Shown piece by piece: positions 1-7,839 of a stretch of DNA of 64,000 nucleotides. This DNA is from Lactococcus hircilactis. GTDB taxonomy: Bacteria > Bacillota > Bacilli > Lactobacillales > Streptococcaceae. Made by a program: the position numbers and the translations under genes. Location of the stretch: the NCBI RefSeq assembly GCF_009601015.1, contig NZ_WITJ01000004.1:124001-188000 (forward strand). Direction: 5' to 3'. The notes beneath the pieces are model-generated. The model was not told the DNA's origin. It worked only from the letters and a program-made list of their open reading frames with translations, and searched no databases. The first letter of the stretch is position 1. Every line of letters starts with the position of its first letter.

Positions 1-1
1 T

Positions 2-1012
2 TGTGGACAATCACTTACTGATGGTGCAAAAACATTTCCTGCTCTAAAGACGTCACTTACTTCTATATTAAAACAATTGAAGCCTACTAAAGAAAAAGTA
101 GGGTATCTAAAGAGGTTTATAAAAAACAATTTTGAATTGGTGCATACTCTTTATGGGGTACTTTTTATCATTACGCTCTTCTCTTCCAAACGAGGATTTG
201 AAAGTTTTCTAATATTATCAATTGTTAGCTATGTCTTGAGTGTACTTAGCAAAGGTGAGGAAATACAAGCCAATAAAAAGCTTACCTCTCTTTTTGCTAA
301 TACCTATACTCAATCTGGTATAGCTTTAAAGAATTTTCAAGCTGAATCTACTAAAATAGTAGGGCAATCTAGTAAAATTGTGGGAGATTTAGCTAAACCA
401 GTTACAGATGAGGATAATGAGGAAGTATCAATAAATACTGATGTCTTAAATGACTTTTTTAGTAAGGAGAGTACTCCCGCTACAAATGAGACACAATCCA
501 ATAAACGAGGTTTTAGTGTAGCTAGTATTTTTCTGGTTATCTCTTGTCTTCTTGCATTCTATGGCATAATTGGTACCGGGTTCTTTAAGATGATGAACGG
601 AAGTCTTTACGAAACTATAGGACAAATCAGTCGATATGGTGGGTACTTAAACAGTGCCAACGAGTTTCTTGGAGGTCAATCAAGCAATACTTCAAACATG
701 ATTCAATATGTCGGATATGCTTTGGTAGCTATTCCTATTATTACATCATTATTTGGTATCTTATCTTCTAAAATTCTACATGTCCTTGGTGTAATCGCTT
801 CACTGATTGAGTTAGGCTTCTTCTTATTAGTAGGTTCTTATATCGGCGAACAGGCAAGCCAGCTCCTTGGCGGATATTCTGATAGCTTTATGGAAGTACT
901 CTTCAATAACAAGGATAGCATAATTGGTTTTCCAGCTTATGCTTTACTGATTGGTTCTATAGGTATGGTTATCTTCTCTATAGGTAGATTGATTATTCCG
1001 CATAGAAAGTGA
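2..1012 (+). CDS. Membrane protein with probable N-terminal zinc ribbon, 5' end outside window
   Basis: The reading frame is open from base 2, so the gene starts upstream of the window; the TTG at 77 is only an internal candidate start. The first visible residues read Cys-Gly-Gln-Ser-Leu, which resembles the second half of a zinc ribbon (CxxCG), so a small N-terminal zinc ribbon is inferred. About six hydrophobic segments follow: two early, one near window residue 180 and three in the C-terminal third. A polar linker rich in Asp, Asn and Ser separates the first two from the rest. The stop overlaps the next gene by four bases, so the two are translationally coupled. Both probably belong to the integrative element. 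No function is assigned. Confidence 0.6.
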   Translation, partial: CGQSLTDGAKTFPALKTSLTSILKQLKPTKEKVGYLKRFIKNNFELVHTLYGVLFIITLFSSKRGFESFLILSIVSYVLSVLSKGEEIQANKKLTSLFANTYTQSGIALKNFQAESTKIVGQSSKIVGDLAKPVTDEDNEEVSINTDVLNDFFSKESTPATNETQSNKRGFSVASIFLVISCLLAFYGIIGTGFFKMMNGSLYETIGQISRYGGYLNSANEFLGGQSSNTSNMIQYVGYALVAIPIITSLFGILSSKILHVLGVIASLIELGFFLLVGSYIGEQASQLLGGYSDSFMEVLFNNKDSIIGFPAYALLIGSIGMVIFSIGRLIIPHRK

Positions 1013-2400
1013 GAAAGATAAGAATGATAAAGAAAAGAAAAATAATCTATACCCTACTTGGGGTACTATTGATAGCTATTTGTGCAGGAGGTTTGTTCTT
1101 TTGGATAAATAAGAAGCAAGCTACTCAAGACTTATCTAAAAGCAACTTACCCAAGAATTATATAGAGTTAGATAAAAACTACAATAAAGCACAACGTATT
1201 ATTAAATATGTTAAACCTTATGAACCTCTGCTTACAGCAGCAGCTCTTATCCCAAGTGATAACAAATCTGGAATTTATAAAGGTGATAACAAGTCGTTTG
1301 AAAAAGATGTAAAGGAATATGTAAAATCGCACTATCAAGAGGTCAAAATTAAAGGGTTAGATGATAAAAAGAAACAGGACTTCCTTAGTTATTGGATGTT
1401 GTTTTATCTTGGGGAATATGGTTTTTCAGCGGATAGCAATGACTATATGGGTCAATACAGTCGTAAAGGTGCAGATATAGAATCAGGTTTAACAGCTAAA
1501 GAATTAAAAAGTTTGTCAGAGTTTGTCACGCGTTTTGTATTAGAGGTTCTTAATGATAAATTAAAAGATGAAATAGGTAATTCTACTGACTATGATAGTA
1601 TTGCCCAAGTCATGGGATATGATAGAGAAAAAACTATATCGGAGTATGCTAAGTATTCCAAGAAGGATAATTATAAAAGTACATACTTAGATAAAAAATT
1701 TGGTAGCTCTATGGTTTTAGAAACTTTACTATGTACTCCTGAGTTTCATTATTATTATGATGAAACAAATGATAGTGTTATCATGAAGGCTTACTTCACT
1801 CTTCCTAAATCTGGGGAAGTTCATGACTATATCAAGGACTCAAAGACTAGTCTTTTTGATTATGTTCCGAGCATGACTTTCTATTTTGACTCTCAAGGTA
1901 ACGTATCTCTAGATAAAAAAGGAGGAATGAAAATAAAAGTAATTAACTCTAGTTCTAGCCCTCTAAACTTACCAAAGTTTACTCCTAATAATTTAGATCT
2001 TGATAAGCTCCCTACTAAAGAATATGTTACTCAGTTGTCAAATCAATTATTTAATATTAAATATGAACAAGAAGATACTGTGTTTGCTAATAGCTACCCT
2101 ATTGGTGGAGATGTCGCAAAACAACTCCCTCATTATGAATCTTCTGACTCAGATGATGAAGAGTCTTCTGAGGACAAAGAGCTTGATAAAAATTCTGTAG
2201 TATCATTTAAAGATGAGAATAGTGGTTCTTCAACTATTGTTACTTCTGATAATGTTTTGCCAGAGTATGATAGTTTTACTAAGGACACTGCTAAGTATTT
2301 AGTTATGGCAGATAATGTAAGTTATACACTAACTTTTAAAAATAAAGTGTTAACTAATATTGAAAAGATACCTAGCGATGTATTTTATGGAGGATTCTAA
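1009..2400 (+). CDS. Membrane-anchored extracytoplasmic protein of unknown function
   Basis: Predicted 463 residues from a GTG that overlaps the preceding stop; an ATG five codons later (1024) is an equally good start. A basic N-terminus and one hydrophobic helix (about residues 12-32) lack a lipobox, so this looks like a signal anchor with the bulk of the protein outside. The rest is Lys-, Asp- and Tyr-rich and hydrophilic, with an acidic Ser/Asp/Glu patch near residues 378-392. I recognise no catalytic motif. The coupling to the preceding zinc-ribbon-like membrane gene suggests that the two act together at the cell surface. Confidence 0.6.
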   Translation: MRKIRMIKKRKIIYTLLGVLLIAICAGGLFFWINKKQATQDLSKSNLPKNYIELDKNYNKAQRIIKYVKPYEPLLTAAALIPSDNKSGIYKGDNKSFEKDVKEYVKSHYQEVKIKGLDDKKKQDFLSYWMLFYLGEYGFSADSNDYMGQYSRKGADIESGLTAKELKSLSEFVTRFVLEVLNDKLKDEIGNSTDYDSIAQVMGYDREKTISEYAKYSKKDNYKSTYLDKKFGSSMVLETLLCTPEFHYYYDETNDSVIMKAYFTLPKSGEVHDYIKDSKTSLFDYVPSMTFYFDSQGNVSLDKKGGMKIKVINSSSSPLNLPKFTPNNLDLDKLPTKEYVTQLSNQLFNIKYEQEDTVFANSYPIGGDVAKQLPHYESSDSDDEESSEDKELDKNSVVSFKDENSGSSTIVTSDNVLPEYDSFTKDTAKYLVMADNVSYTLTFKNKVLTNIEKIPSDVFYGGF

Positions 2401-2491
2401 ATAAAACGGCTATTACAGCTAAAAACAGTACTGAGATACTAAATCAAATGAACAATACAAAATAAATAAACCACTCTTCCTCACACGAACA

Positions 2492-2918
2492 GGAGTCTTT
2501 ATCTAAGAAAGACGACTAAGTGTTAGGAAACGCATGATACAGGGCTTAATGAGGTTAGGGAGTGCCCCGAAACGTGCAAAAAATACGTCATTTAGGTCGT
2601 TAATCGACTTGCCTATCTGAAACCCCTGCCGAGGAGAAATAGTCCTTAAATCGCAAATTTGAATCCTTTCTGATATGCACTAGCTAGCCCTAGTTAAGTA
2701 CATAACATAAAGAAGTCAAACCAAAGAAAGTCCAACAAATAGGGGTATACCTCTGTTTGTTGGACTTTTTCTATGTCTTATGTATGGTAGATGCTTACCA
2801 GAGAACTGTCTAGATAAAATGGGTTGTCAGATAGTACTCAATCGTGGTTTAGGAGTTGTTAAACCTAAACCAGATTAAAATAAAAGTAAACAGGAGCCCT
2901 TATTAGATAAAGACTCCT
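2492..2918. repeat. 16-base inverted repeat pair enclosing about 395 bases
   Basis: AGGAGTCTTTATCTAA at 2492-2507 is exactly complementary to TTAGATAAAGACTCCT at 2903-2918. Both arms are preceded or overlapped by an AACAGGAG word (2489-2496 and 2889-2896), and each arm can also fold locally into its own hairpin. The pair lies between the membrane gene pair and the small recombinase gene. Confidence 0.7.
2728..2767 (+). terminator. Rho-independent terminator or strong hairpin
   Basis: A 12-base arm reading AAGTCCAACAAA pairs with TTTGTTGGACTT, followed by a T-run. The mirror strand also has T-rich flanks, so it may act in both directions. It could end a transcript of the upstream membrane gene pair or of the structured stretch. 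Confidence 0.7.
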
Positions 2919-3019
2919 CAAAAACCCTATAGCGACAAGGCTAGGCTTCTTTGGTTGAATAGAGTAGGGGCAATTTTTCTGCTTGTCCTAAAACTAACCA
3001 ATCAAAGGAGACCATACCC

Positions 3020-3619
3020 ATGGCAAAAAGACAGAACCACAATGTACAACCTATCAAGGACTCGAATGTGCTCAAACAAGTCCAAGACACACTCTTACAT
3101 AACTTTCAAGCAGGTAGACGGAACTATACCATCTTTCAACTCGGTAAGGCGACCCTTCTTAGAGTGAGTGATGTACTCTCTCTTGAATACTCTGATGTCT
3201 TTACCACTGATGGGGTACTGAAAGAGCGAGCATATATCACAGACCAGAAAACAGGTAAACCAAATACGCTTTACCTCAAGCCTCTCGAGTCTGATTTAAT
3301 GCTCTATCATGAGTGGCTAGTAGATAGTGGTATGATGAGTCATTGGCTTTTTCCCTCTACAGCTAACACGAAGCAACATATCACGAGAAAGCAGTACTAT
3401 AAAATCATGACTAAGGTAGGTGACCTCTTGGGTATTAACTACTTAGGTACACATACTATGCGAAAGACTGGAGCATATCGGGTTTATGAACAGACAAACT
3501 ATAATATTGGCTTTGTCATGAACCTATTGAACCACTCAGACCAAAAAGCAACGCTTGCTTATCTAGGTTTAGATGCTGTAACAAGAGAAGCCTTACTTGA
3601 TACGATTAACTTTGGATAA
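3020..3619 (+). CDS. Small tyrosine recombinase (catalytic domain only)
   Basis: A 199-residue protein with the tyrosine recombinase signature: Arg in the LLRVSDVLSL segment, Lys in the following beta hairpin, HTMRKTG (HxxR), His near 172 and the nucleophile Tyr near 181 in ATLAYLGL. It lacks the N-terminal SAM-like core-binding domain of full integrases (usually 300-400 residues). AAAGGAG lies about nine bases before the ATG. It sits next to a non-coding inverted-repeat region, which may be its substrate, and is followed by a strong terminator. The element also has a separate full-length integrase, so this one may resolve or invert DNA rather than integrate it; that is inference. Confidence 0.75.
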   Translation: MAKRQNHNVQPIKDSNVLKQVQDTLLHNFQAGRRNYTIFQLGKATLLRVSDVLSLEYSDVFTTDGVLKERAYITDQKTGKPNTLYLKPLESDLMLYHEWLVDSGMMSHWLFPSTANTKQHITRKQYYKIMTKVGDLLGINYLGTHTMRKTGAYRVYEQTNYNIGFVMNLLNHSDQKATLAYLGLDAVTREALLDTINFG

Positions 3620-3622
3620 CAT

Positions 3623-3657
3623 AAAATCCCCCCTTTGGTATTAAAGGAGGGATTTTT
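3623..3657. terminator. Bidirectional terminator between convergent genes
   Basis: AAAATCCCCCCTT pairs with AAGGAGGGATTTTT around a short loop, with A and T tracts on both sides. It separates the small recombinase from the convergent XRE regulator. Confidence 0.8.
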
Positions 3658-3666
3658 GTGAACTGG

Positions 3667-4263
3667 TCAACCAAAAAATATCATTGTTATTCCTACACCA
3701 ATAAAGAAGAGGTCTAAGATGACTAAAAGTGCGGTTGTAATGATTTTTCCGAATTTGTTGTAAGGGTTGATACTTATACCGTATCCAAATACTTTGGGTA
3801 CCCAGAGTGGAGAGTTGGGGATGCCCTCATAATATTGATAAACAATCTTACCGAATTTAACAGCTGTATGAATTAGCACAATACATAACAATAAATCAAA
3901 GAGGGTAAAAGATTTTAATAGTATCTTGTTGTTGGACACTAAGGGAATGAGTACTACTGAGGTAAGTACAATTAACGCAGTTAGTATAACCAATAAGACA
4001 GAATATTTCTTGTTAGCTTTCTTTGTATTAATTAGTTCATAATCTTTTTGGACTTGGTTCATGAGTTGTGCATCTCCTTTGATAATATCGAGTGAAAAAT
4101 CGTAATATTTACTCAACTCTACAAGCATGGGGATATCTGGAAAATTCTTCCCGTTCTCCCAATTTGATAGGGACTGCCTAGTAATGTATAGAGTATCTGC
4201 GACTTCTTGTTGAGTTATCCCTTTTTTCTTTCGTTCTTCTACTAAAATGGTTGATAATTCCAT
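3667..4263 (-). CDS. XRE-family regulator with C-terminal membrane helices
   Basis: The 198-residue protein starts with a classic Cro/CI helix-turn-helix (residues 5-60; QQEVADTLYITRQSLSNWE). A short linker is followed by three or four hydrophobic segments: two adjacent around residues 88-130 and one or two near the C-terminus. Such membrane-tethered XRE proteins are common in Gram-positive elements and often control neighbouring genes. It is divergent from the DUF3173-integrase operon, so it is a plausible controller of excision. The stretch between them carries paired direct repeats that could be its operators. The effector is unknown. Confidence 0.75.
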   Translation of the reverse strand: MELSTILVEERKKKGITQQEVADTLYITRQSLSNWENGKNFPDIPMLVELSKYYDFSLDIIKGDAQLMNQVQKDYELINTKKANKKYSVLLVILTALIVLTSVVLIPLVSNNKILLKSFTLFDLLLCIVLIHTAVKFGKIVYQYYEGIPNSPLWVPKVFGYGISINPYNKFGKIITTALLVILDLFFIGVGITMIFFG

Positions 4264-4633
4264 AATTGTTCCTTTCTTACCCCATTATGATATATTAAAA
4301 GCGATTTAATGTCTAGCAAATATTTCTTGCATACTGGTATAATGCGGTAAAGGTTGTGACTGTAAACTGGGTTGACACAGACTGTAAACAGCTTCCTTTT
4401 CTCTAAAAGGAGACTTTTCTTTTTGTCAGGTTTGACCTGTATCTTTTAAATTGGTAAGTAGAAGTAACGGGAGGAAGTTAGTTCCTCATTCTCTCAATGC
4501 TTATTCACATCTAGCTCACTTTTGGGAATGCTTACTTGAGTATCTGCTTCTCTAGATGAAGTTATTTCTTTATATTTGAGATGAGGCTCTAAATTAAAAA
4601 TAATAAGTATAACAATAGAATGGAGAACAACAC
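4264..4633 (+). promoter_or_regulatory. Regulatory leader of the DUF3173-integrase operon
   Basis: An extended -10 (TGGTATAAT, 4335-4343) points right. Downstream lie two copies of ACTGTAAAC (4359-4367 and 4381-4389), 22 bases apart or about two helical turns, which fits cooperative repressor binding. A perfect seven-pair hairpin (4394-4411) followed by a T-rich run could attenuate transcription. Further small dyads occur near 4437-4450 and 4473-4490. No gene is visible in this leader of nearly 300 bases. Confidence 0.5.
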
Positions 4634-5155
4634 ATGGTACAAAATCCAACAATGACAAAAGACGACCTAATTGCCCTAGGGTATGGTAAAGGTGAATCTG
4701 CTACCTATATCGCCAAAGGAAAGCGCTTGATGGTAGATAAAGGGTACAGCTACTACAATAATCCACGTCTTGCCCGTGTTCCTGTCTATATCCTAGAAGA
4801 ACTCTTTGGCTATGATATCCCAACTCCTCTTATCAAGGTGGCAGATGTCGTTGATAACCGTCAGACAGTAAAAAACCCTGTGCTGACTAAATATGACCTA
4901 CTCTACTTGGGGTACGGTAATGGACAAGTAGAGTCTCTCATGCACCAAGCTAAGCAAATCATGGTAGAAAAAGGCTTTGATCACTATCTAACTAAGACCG
5001 TCTCCCGCGTTCCTGCCTTTGCATTTGACAAGATACTAGGTTTTGTACCTCCAGCTATCCCAGATGCCCAAGCAACAGTTAAGATGATGAGGGACAAACG
5101 TGCTAAGTCAGCGCAAGCTGTTAGATTACGTATCCTAGCTACTAAAAACGACTAA
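4634..5155 (+). CDS. Tandem DUF3173 protein (excisionase-like)
   Basis: The 173-residue protein contains two copies of a domain of about 60 residues that I recognise as DUF3173: residues 6-58 with MTKDDLIALGYGKG, and residues 80-135 with LTKYDLLYLGYGNG. Each copy carries an LGYG turn and an RVP motif. DUF3173 proteins usually have one copy and sit directly before a tyrosine integrase of an integrative conjugative element, where an excisionase or directionality role is assumed. Here the integrase starts 12 bases after the stop. The C-terminal tail is basic. The duplication is unusual. Confidence 0.75.
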   Translation: MVQNPTMTKDDLIALGYGKGESATYIAKGKRLMVDKGYSYYNNPRLARVPVYILEELFGYDIPTPLIKVADVVDNRQTVKNPVLTKYDLLYLGYGNGQVESLMHQAKQIMVEKGFDHYLTKTVSRVPAFAFDKILGFVPPAIPDAQATVKMMRDKRAKSAQAVRLRILATKND

Positions 5156-5167
5156 GGAGACCGAAAG

Positions 5168-6283
5168 ATGACAGTAAGAAAAGATACCAAAACAGGACTA
5201 TGGCAAGTTGATATCTCAGGGGGGATCAACCCTATCACAGGTAAGCGTAGACGTTACACAAAACGAAACATCAAAACAAGACGAGAAGCGCTAGAACTCG
5301 AACCACTGCTTAGAGTTAAGAAATTTGGTGACCTTTCGGCGATTAAAGGAGGCACACTTGATTTACTCTATACCTTAACTCAAGAAGATGATAAGATGAA
5401 CCACTGTAGAGACACTTATCTTCATACCCAAGAGGTTTACTATAGGAAGCACTTTGAGGGGTACTTTAAAGAGGCACAGATAGATAAAATTACCCACAGA
5501 GAGATTGAAATCTTTAGGCAAACCCTCATTAATCAAAGACTAGCTCCCTCAACTGTTAACCGTTTAATTGCCCAACTAAGCAAGCTCTTTAATACGGCAG
5601 TCAAGCATGGGTTTCGTGCAGACAATCCATGTACTGTCTTACGTAACCTCCCAGAAACCAGGAACAAAATGAATTATTGGACGGTTGATGAATTTACTCA
5701 CTTCCTCTCTCTATTTGAGGTAGAGGAATACCCCTATCAACTCTTCTTTAAAGTGGCATTCTCTACAGGTATGAGAAAAGGAGAGCTCCTCGGGCTAACA
5801 TGGGAAGATATTGATTTAACAAGGCAGACAATACAAGTTAGTAAGACGCTTGTTAGATTACCCAATGGACAGCTAGACTTCCACCCTCCTAAGACCAAGG
5901 CAGGGTATCGCTCTATTACAATTCACAATGCTCTAGCCAAGGAACTTAGAGCATGGCAGAAACAACAGCACCAACTGCTCTGTGAATTCTATGAAGATAC
6001 AAAAAGTTTACAGGTCTTTCAGTTTATCCCTGAACTTCTTAATGAATTCAGAATTAAACGTGCCTATGACAAGGTCATAAAGCGTACCAATAAGCTGAAG
6101 AAGATACGTATACATGACTTCAGACACTCCCATGTGGCACTCCTGATTAACAATGGAGAAGATCCCTATGTGATTAAGGAGCGACTTGGACATGCTTCTA
6201 TTAAAACCACCTATAACACCTATGGACATCTCTATCCCAATAGGCAACAATCACTTTCGGATAAGCTAGATGGTTTATTCTAA
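5168..6283 (+). CDS. int: Tyrosine integrase of the integrative element
   Basis: The 371-residue protein has three parts: an N-terminal arm-binding region (about 1-60), a SAM-like core-binding domain (about 75-170) and a catalytic domain. Catalytic residues are visible: Arg in STGMRKGELLGL, Lys in the beta hairpin after PPKTKAG, HDFRHS, LGHAS, and the nucleophile Tyr near 352 in TYNTYGHLY. Length and layout match integrases of Tn916-like and other Gram-positive elements. It is coupled with the DUF3173 gene upstream. It ends within 40 bases of the apparent element border, as is usual when attachment sites flank int. Confidence 0.9.
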   Translation: MTVRKDTKTGLWQVDISGGINPITGKRRRYTKRNIKTRREALELEPLLRVKKFGDLSAIKGGTLDLLYTLTQEDDKMNHCRDTYLHTQEVYYRKHFEGYFKEAQIDKITHREIEIFRQTLINQRLAPSTVNRLIAQLSKLFNTAVKHGFRADNPCTVLRNLPETRNKMNYWTVDEFTHFLSLFEVEEYPYQLFFKVAFSTGMRKGELLGLTWEDIDLTRQTIQVSKTLVRLPNGQLDFHPPKTKAGYRSITIHNALAKELRAWQKQQHQLLCEFYEDTKSLQVFQFIPELLNEFRIKRAYDKVIKRTNKLKKIRIHDFRHSHVALLINNGEDPYVIKERLGHASIKTTYNTYGHLYPNRQQSLSDKLDGLF

Positions 6284-6286
6284 TTG

Positions 6287-6317
6287 TGGCGACTTTTACC
6301 CATGGATTGGCGACTTT
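6287..6317. repeat. Direct repeat pair at the element border
   Basis: TGGCGACTTT occurs at 6287-6296 and 6308-6317, 21 bases apart, right after the integrase stop. The spacing fits integrase arm-type binding sites near an attachment site. The exact attachment core cannot be fixed because the other end of the element is outside the window. Confidence 0.5.
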
Positions 6318-6416
6318 CTTATTTAATTCCTTACCTTTTTCCACTTATTTGAGCACCTGTCTACTGTTGGTATATGAACATATAAGACAAGCCGTCATGT
6401 AAATAGTGAAAAGACT

Positions 6417-6426
6417 GTGCTATAAT
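6417..6426 (+). promoter_or_regulatory. Extended -10 promoter of the gtrA-like gene
   Basis: TGTGCTATAAT contains a perfect TGnTATAAT (6418-6426). The ATG follows only six bases after the -10, so the transcript would start at or almost at the start codon. Confidence 0.55.
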
Positions 6427-6432
6427 AAAAGC

Positions 6433-6879
6433 ATGAAAAAAATCACGCTTTTTATGAACACTGAAGCTTTTAAATATCTTGTTTTTGGTGTCCTTACGAC
6501 AGTTGTTTATTATCTTTTTATGTCTTGTAGTTTGGTGCTTTTAGGCACTATATCTGGGCGTGCTTCGCTTTCTGAGGGGATTGGGCAAATCATCAGTATT
6601 ATTTTTGCGTTTTATACAAATAAAAAGTGGGTTTTTGAGCACAAGAGTACGCACGTTTGGTTTGATTTTTTTAATTTTGCTGCTGGACGCTTGATTTTTA
6701 TGGGATTAGCCATTCTTTTAAAATGGTGGTTTGGCGACGTTCATCCTGAATTTTTGATGCGTATTTTCCATTTGAATTTTAATCAAACCATGCTTTTATT
6801 TTCCTTGATGATTCAAGTGCTTAATATTATCCTCAACTACTTTTACTCTAAATTCTTAGTTTTTCGTAAAAAAAAATGA
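6433..6879 (+). CDS. GtrA-family membrane protein
   Basis: A 148-residue protein with four membrane helices and the GtrA family signature: an N-terminal FKYLVFGVLTTVVYY helix, the NKKWVFEH motif after helix 2, and a C-terminal NYFYSKFLVFRKK end. GtrA-like proteins are thought to help move lipid-linked sugars for cell-surface glycosylation. I chose the ATG at 6433 over the upstream GTG at 6406 because the latter precedes the -10 element. There is no ribosome binding site between the -10 and this ATG, so translation may be leaderless. An ATG at 6454 is the alternative. Confidence 0.8.
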   Translation: MKKITLFMNTEAFKYLVFGVLTTVVYYLFMSCSLVLLGTISGRASLSEGIGQIISIIFAFYTNKKWVFEHKSTHVWFDFFNFAAGRLIFMGLAILLKWWFGDVHPEFLMRIFHLNFNQTMLLFSLMIQVLNIILNYFYSKFLVFRKKK

Positions 6880-6897
6880 ACGTGCTGTTCATTTTTT
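6871..6897. terminator. Bidirectional terminator carrying both stop codons
   Basis: AAAAAATGAAC pairs with GTTCATTTTTT around a five-base loop. The left arm contains the TGA of the GtrA gene. The right arm overlaps the stop of the convergent YihY gene. This is very compact packing. Confidence 0.85.
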
Positions 6898-7816
6898 ACT
6901 TGGTGATGTCCTTGATCAGCGTGACGATTTCTCCGCGTCGTGTTTCAAATTGTCCTTCTTTTTTATTTTGATAGGTGGCATTCAGGATGGCTCCGATAAT
7001 CAAAATGCGGGCAATAAAGATAAACCAGATCATGAGTGCAAAAATCAATAATGATCCAATCAACTTGAAGTCGTTAAGTTGGCGGAGTGAAAAATTGACG
7101 TATTGTGCGATGATGTTCATGAACAAAACTAAAACGAGTGTTGAAAAGATTGATCCTGGAAGGATGTATCTGATTTTTTTTATTCTGACGTTTGGTAAGA
7201 GGTAATAAAGGAGTACGAGGCTTAAAAATGTAGCTAATCCAACTGCAGGCAAGGTCATGCTGTGCAGGGTTCGATAGAGGTCATCATTAAACGGGAGCAG
7301 TTGATGGACTTGTGCGAGAATAATTTGTCCAAAAGTGGAGATGGCAATCGAAAAATACAAGCACAAAAAGATGGCTAATCCAGAAAGCATTCCGATGATT
7401 CGGCTCAAAATAAAATCGCGATGTTCAGAAACTTCATAAGATTTGTTCATGGCCATCTGTAGGGCAGAAAGTGCGCGCGAAAAGGTCCATAATCCTGCAA
7501 TAATGGAAACCCAAAGTAAGCTTGTGCTTGGGCTTGAGAGGACATTTTCAATCACTGGAGCGATCCCTTTGTAGAGTTGGTTGGGAAGGTTGGATTCTAA
7601 AAAGTCAAGGACTGTACTGACATCAATATGAAAAAAAGGAAGGGCATTTCCAATGATCAAAAGCATTGGAAAAAGCGATAGCAAAAGGTAATAAGCTACC
7701 GCGATAGAAGATAAACTCATTTCTGAGCTTTTAAAAAAACTGATGAAGGTATTCACCCATTGTAACACTGGAGCGATACTTTTTTTTATCGTTTTTAATT
7801 TTCCTTTTTTTTCCAT
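6896..7816 (-). CDS. YihY/BrkB-family membrane protein
   Basis: A 306-residue integral membrane protein of the YihY (formerly RNase BN-like) family. It has about six helices, an amphipathic start, and the early family pattern SSIAVAYYLLLSLFPMLLII near residues 36-55. Proteins of this family are widespread; their biochemical role is unsettled. The gene is 23 bases downstream of map on the same strand, so the two are probably cotranscribed. The C-terminal tail is short and charged. Nothing unusual is seen. Confidence 0.85.
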   Translation of the reverse strand: MEKKGKLKTIKKSIAPVLQWVNTFISFFKSSEMSLSSIAVAYYLLLSLFPMLLIIGNALPFFHIDVSTVLDFLESNLPNQLYKGIAPVIENVLSSPSTSLLWVSIIAGLWTFSRALSALQMAMNKSYEVSEHRDFILSRIIGMLSGLAIFLCLYFSIAISTFGQIILAQVHQLLPFNDDLYRTLHSMTLPAVGLATFLSLVLLYYLLPNVRIKKIRYILPGSIFSTLVLVLFMNIIAQYVNFSLRQLNDFKLIGSLLIFALMIWFIFIARILIIGAILNATYQNKKEGQFETRRGEIVTLIKDITK

Positions 7817-7839
7817 GAATCACACTCTAATTTCAGTCA

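Larger units (their letters stand above)
2401..3019 (+). other. Non-coding stretch of about 600 bases inside the element
   Basis: I find no convincing gene here. The stretch holds two long-range inverted repeats (2492-2507 against 2903-2918), a strong hairpin terminator (2728-2767) and several short local dyads, for example around 2597-2620. The density of paired segments suggests a structured RNA or a recombination or replication site, but I recognise no known RNA family. Confidence 0.45.

Noticed and set aside
2000-2200. Short open frame inside the surface protein gene
   Set aside because: An out-of-frame shadow with AT-driven composition and no start signals.
2600-2700. A possible tRNA or tmRNA end near the element's non-coding stretch
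   Set aside because: A T-loop-like TTTGAATCC occurs, but flanking arms do not pair and no acceptor stem or CCA is found.
2955-3167. Open frame overlapping the small recombinase start
   Set aside because: It is out of frame with the clear recombinase, which has a good ribosome site and catalytic motifs.
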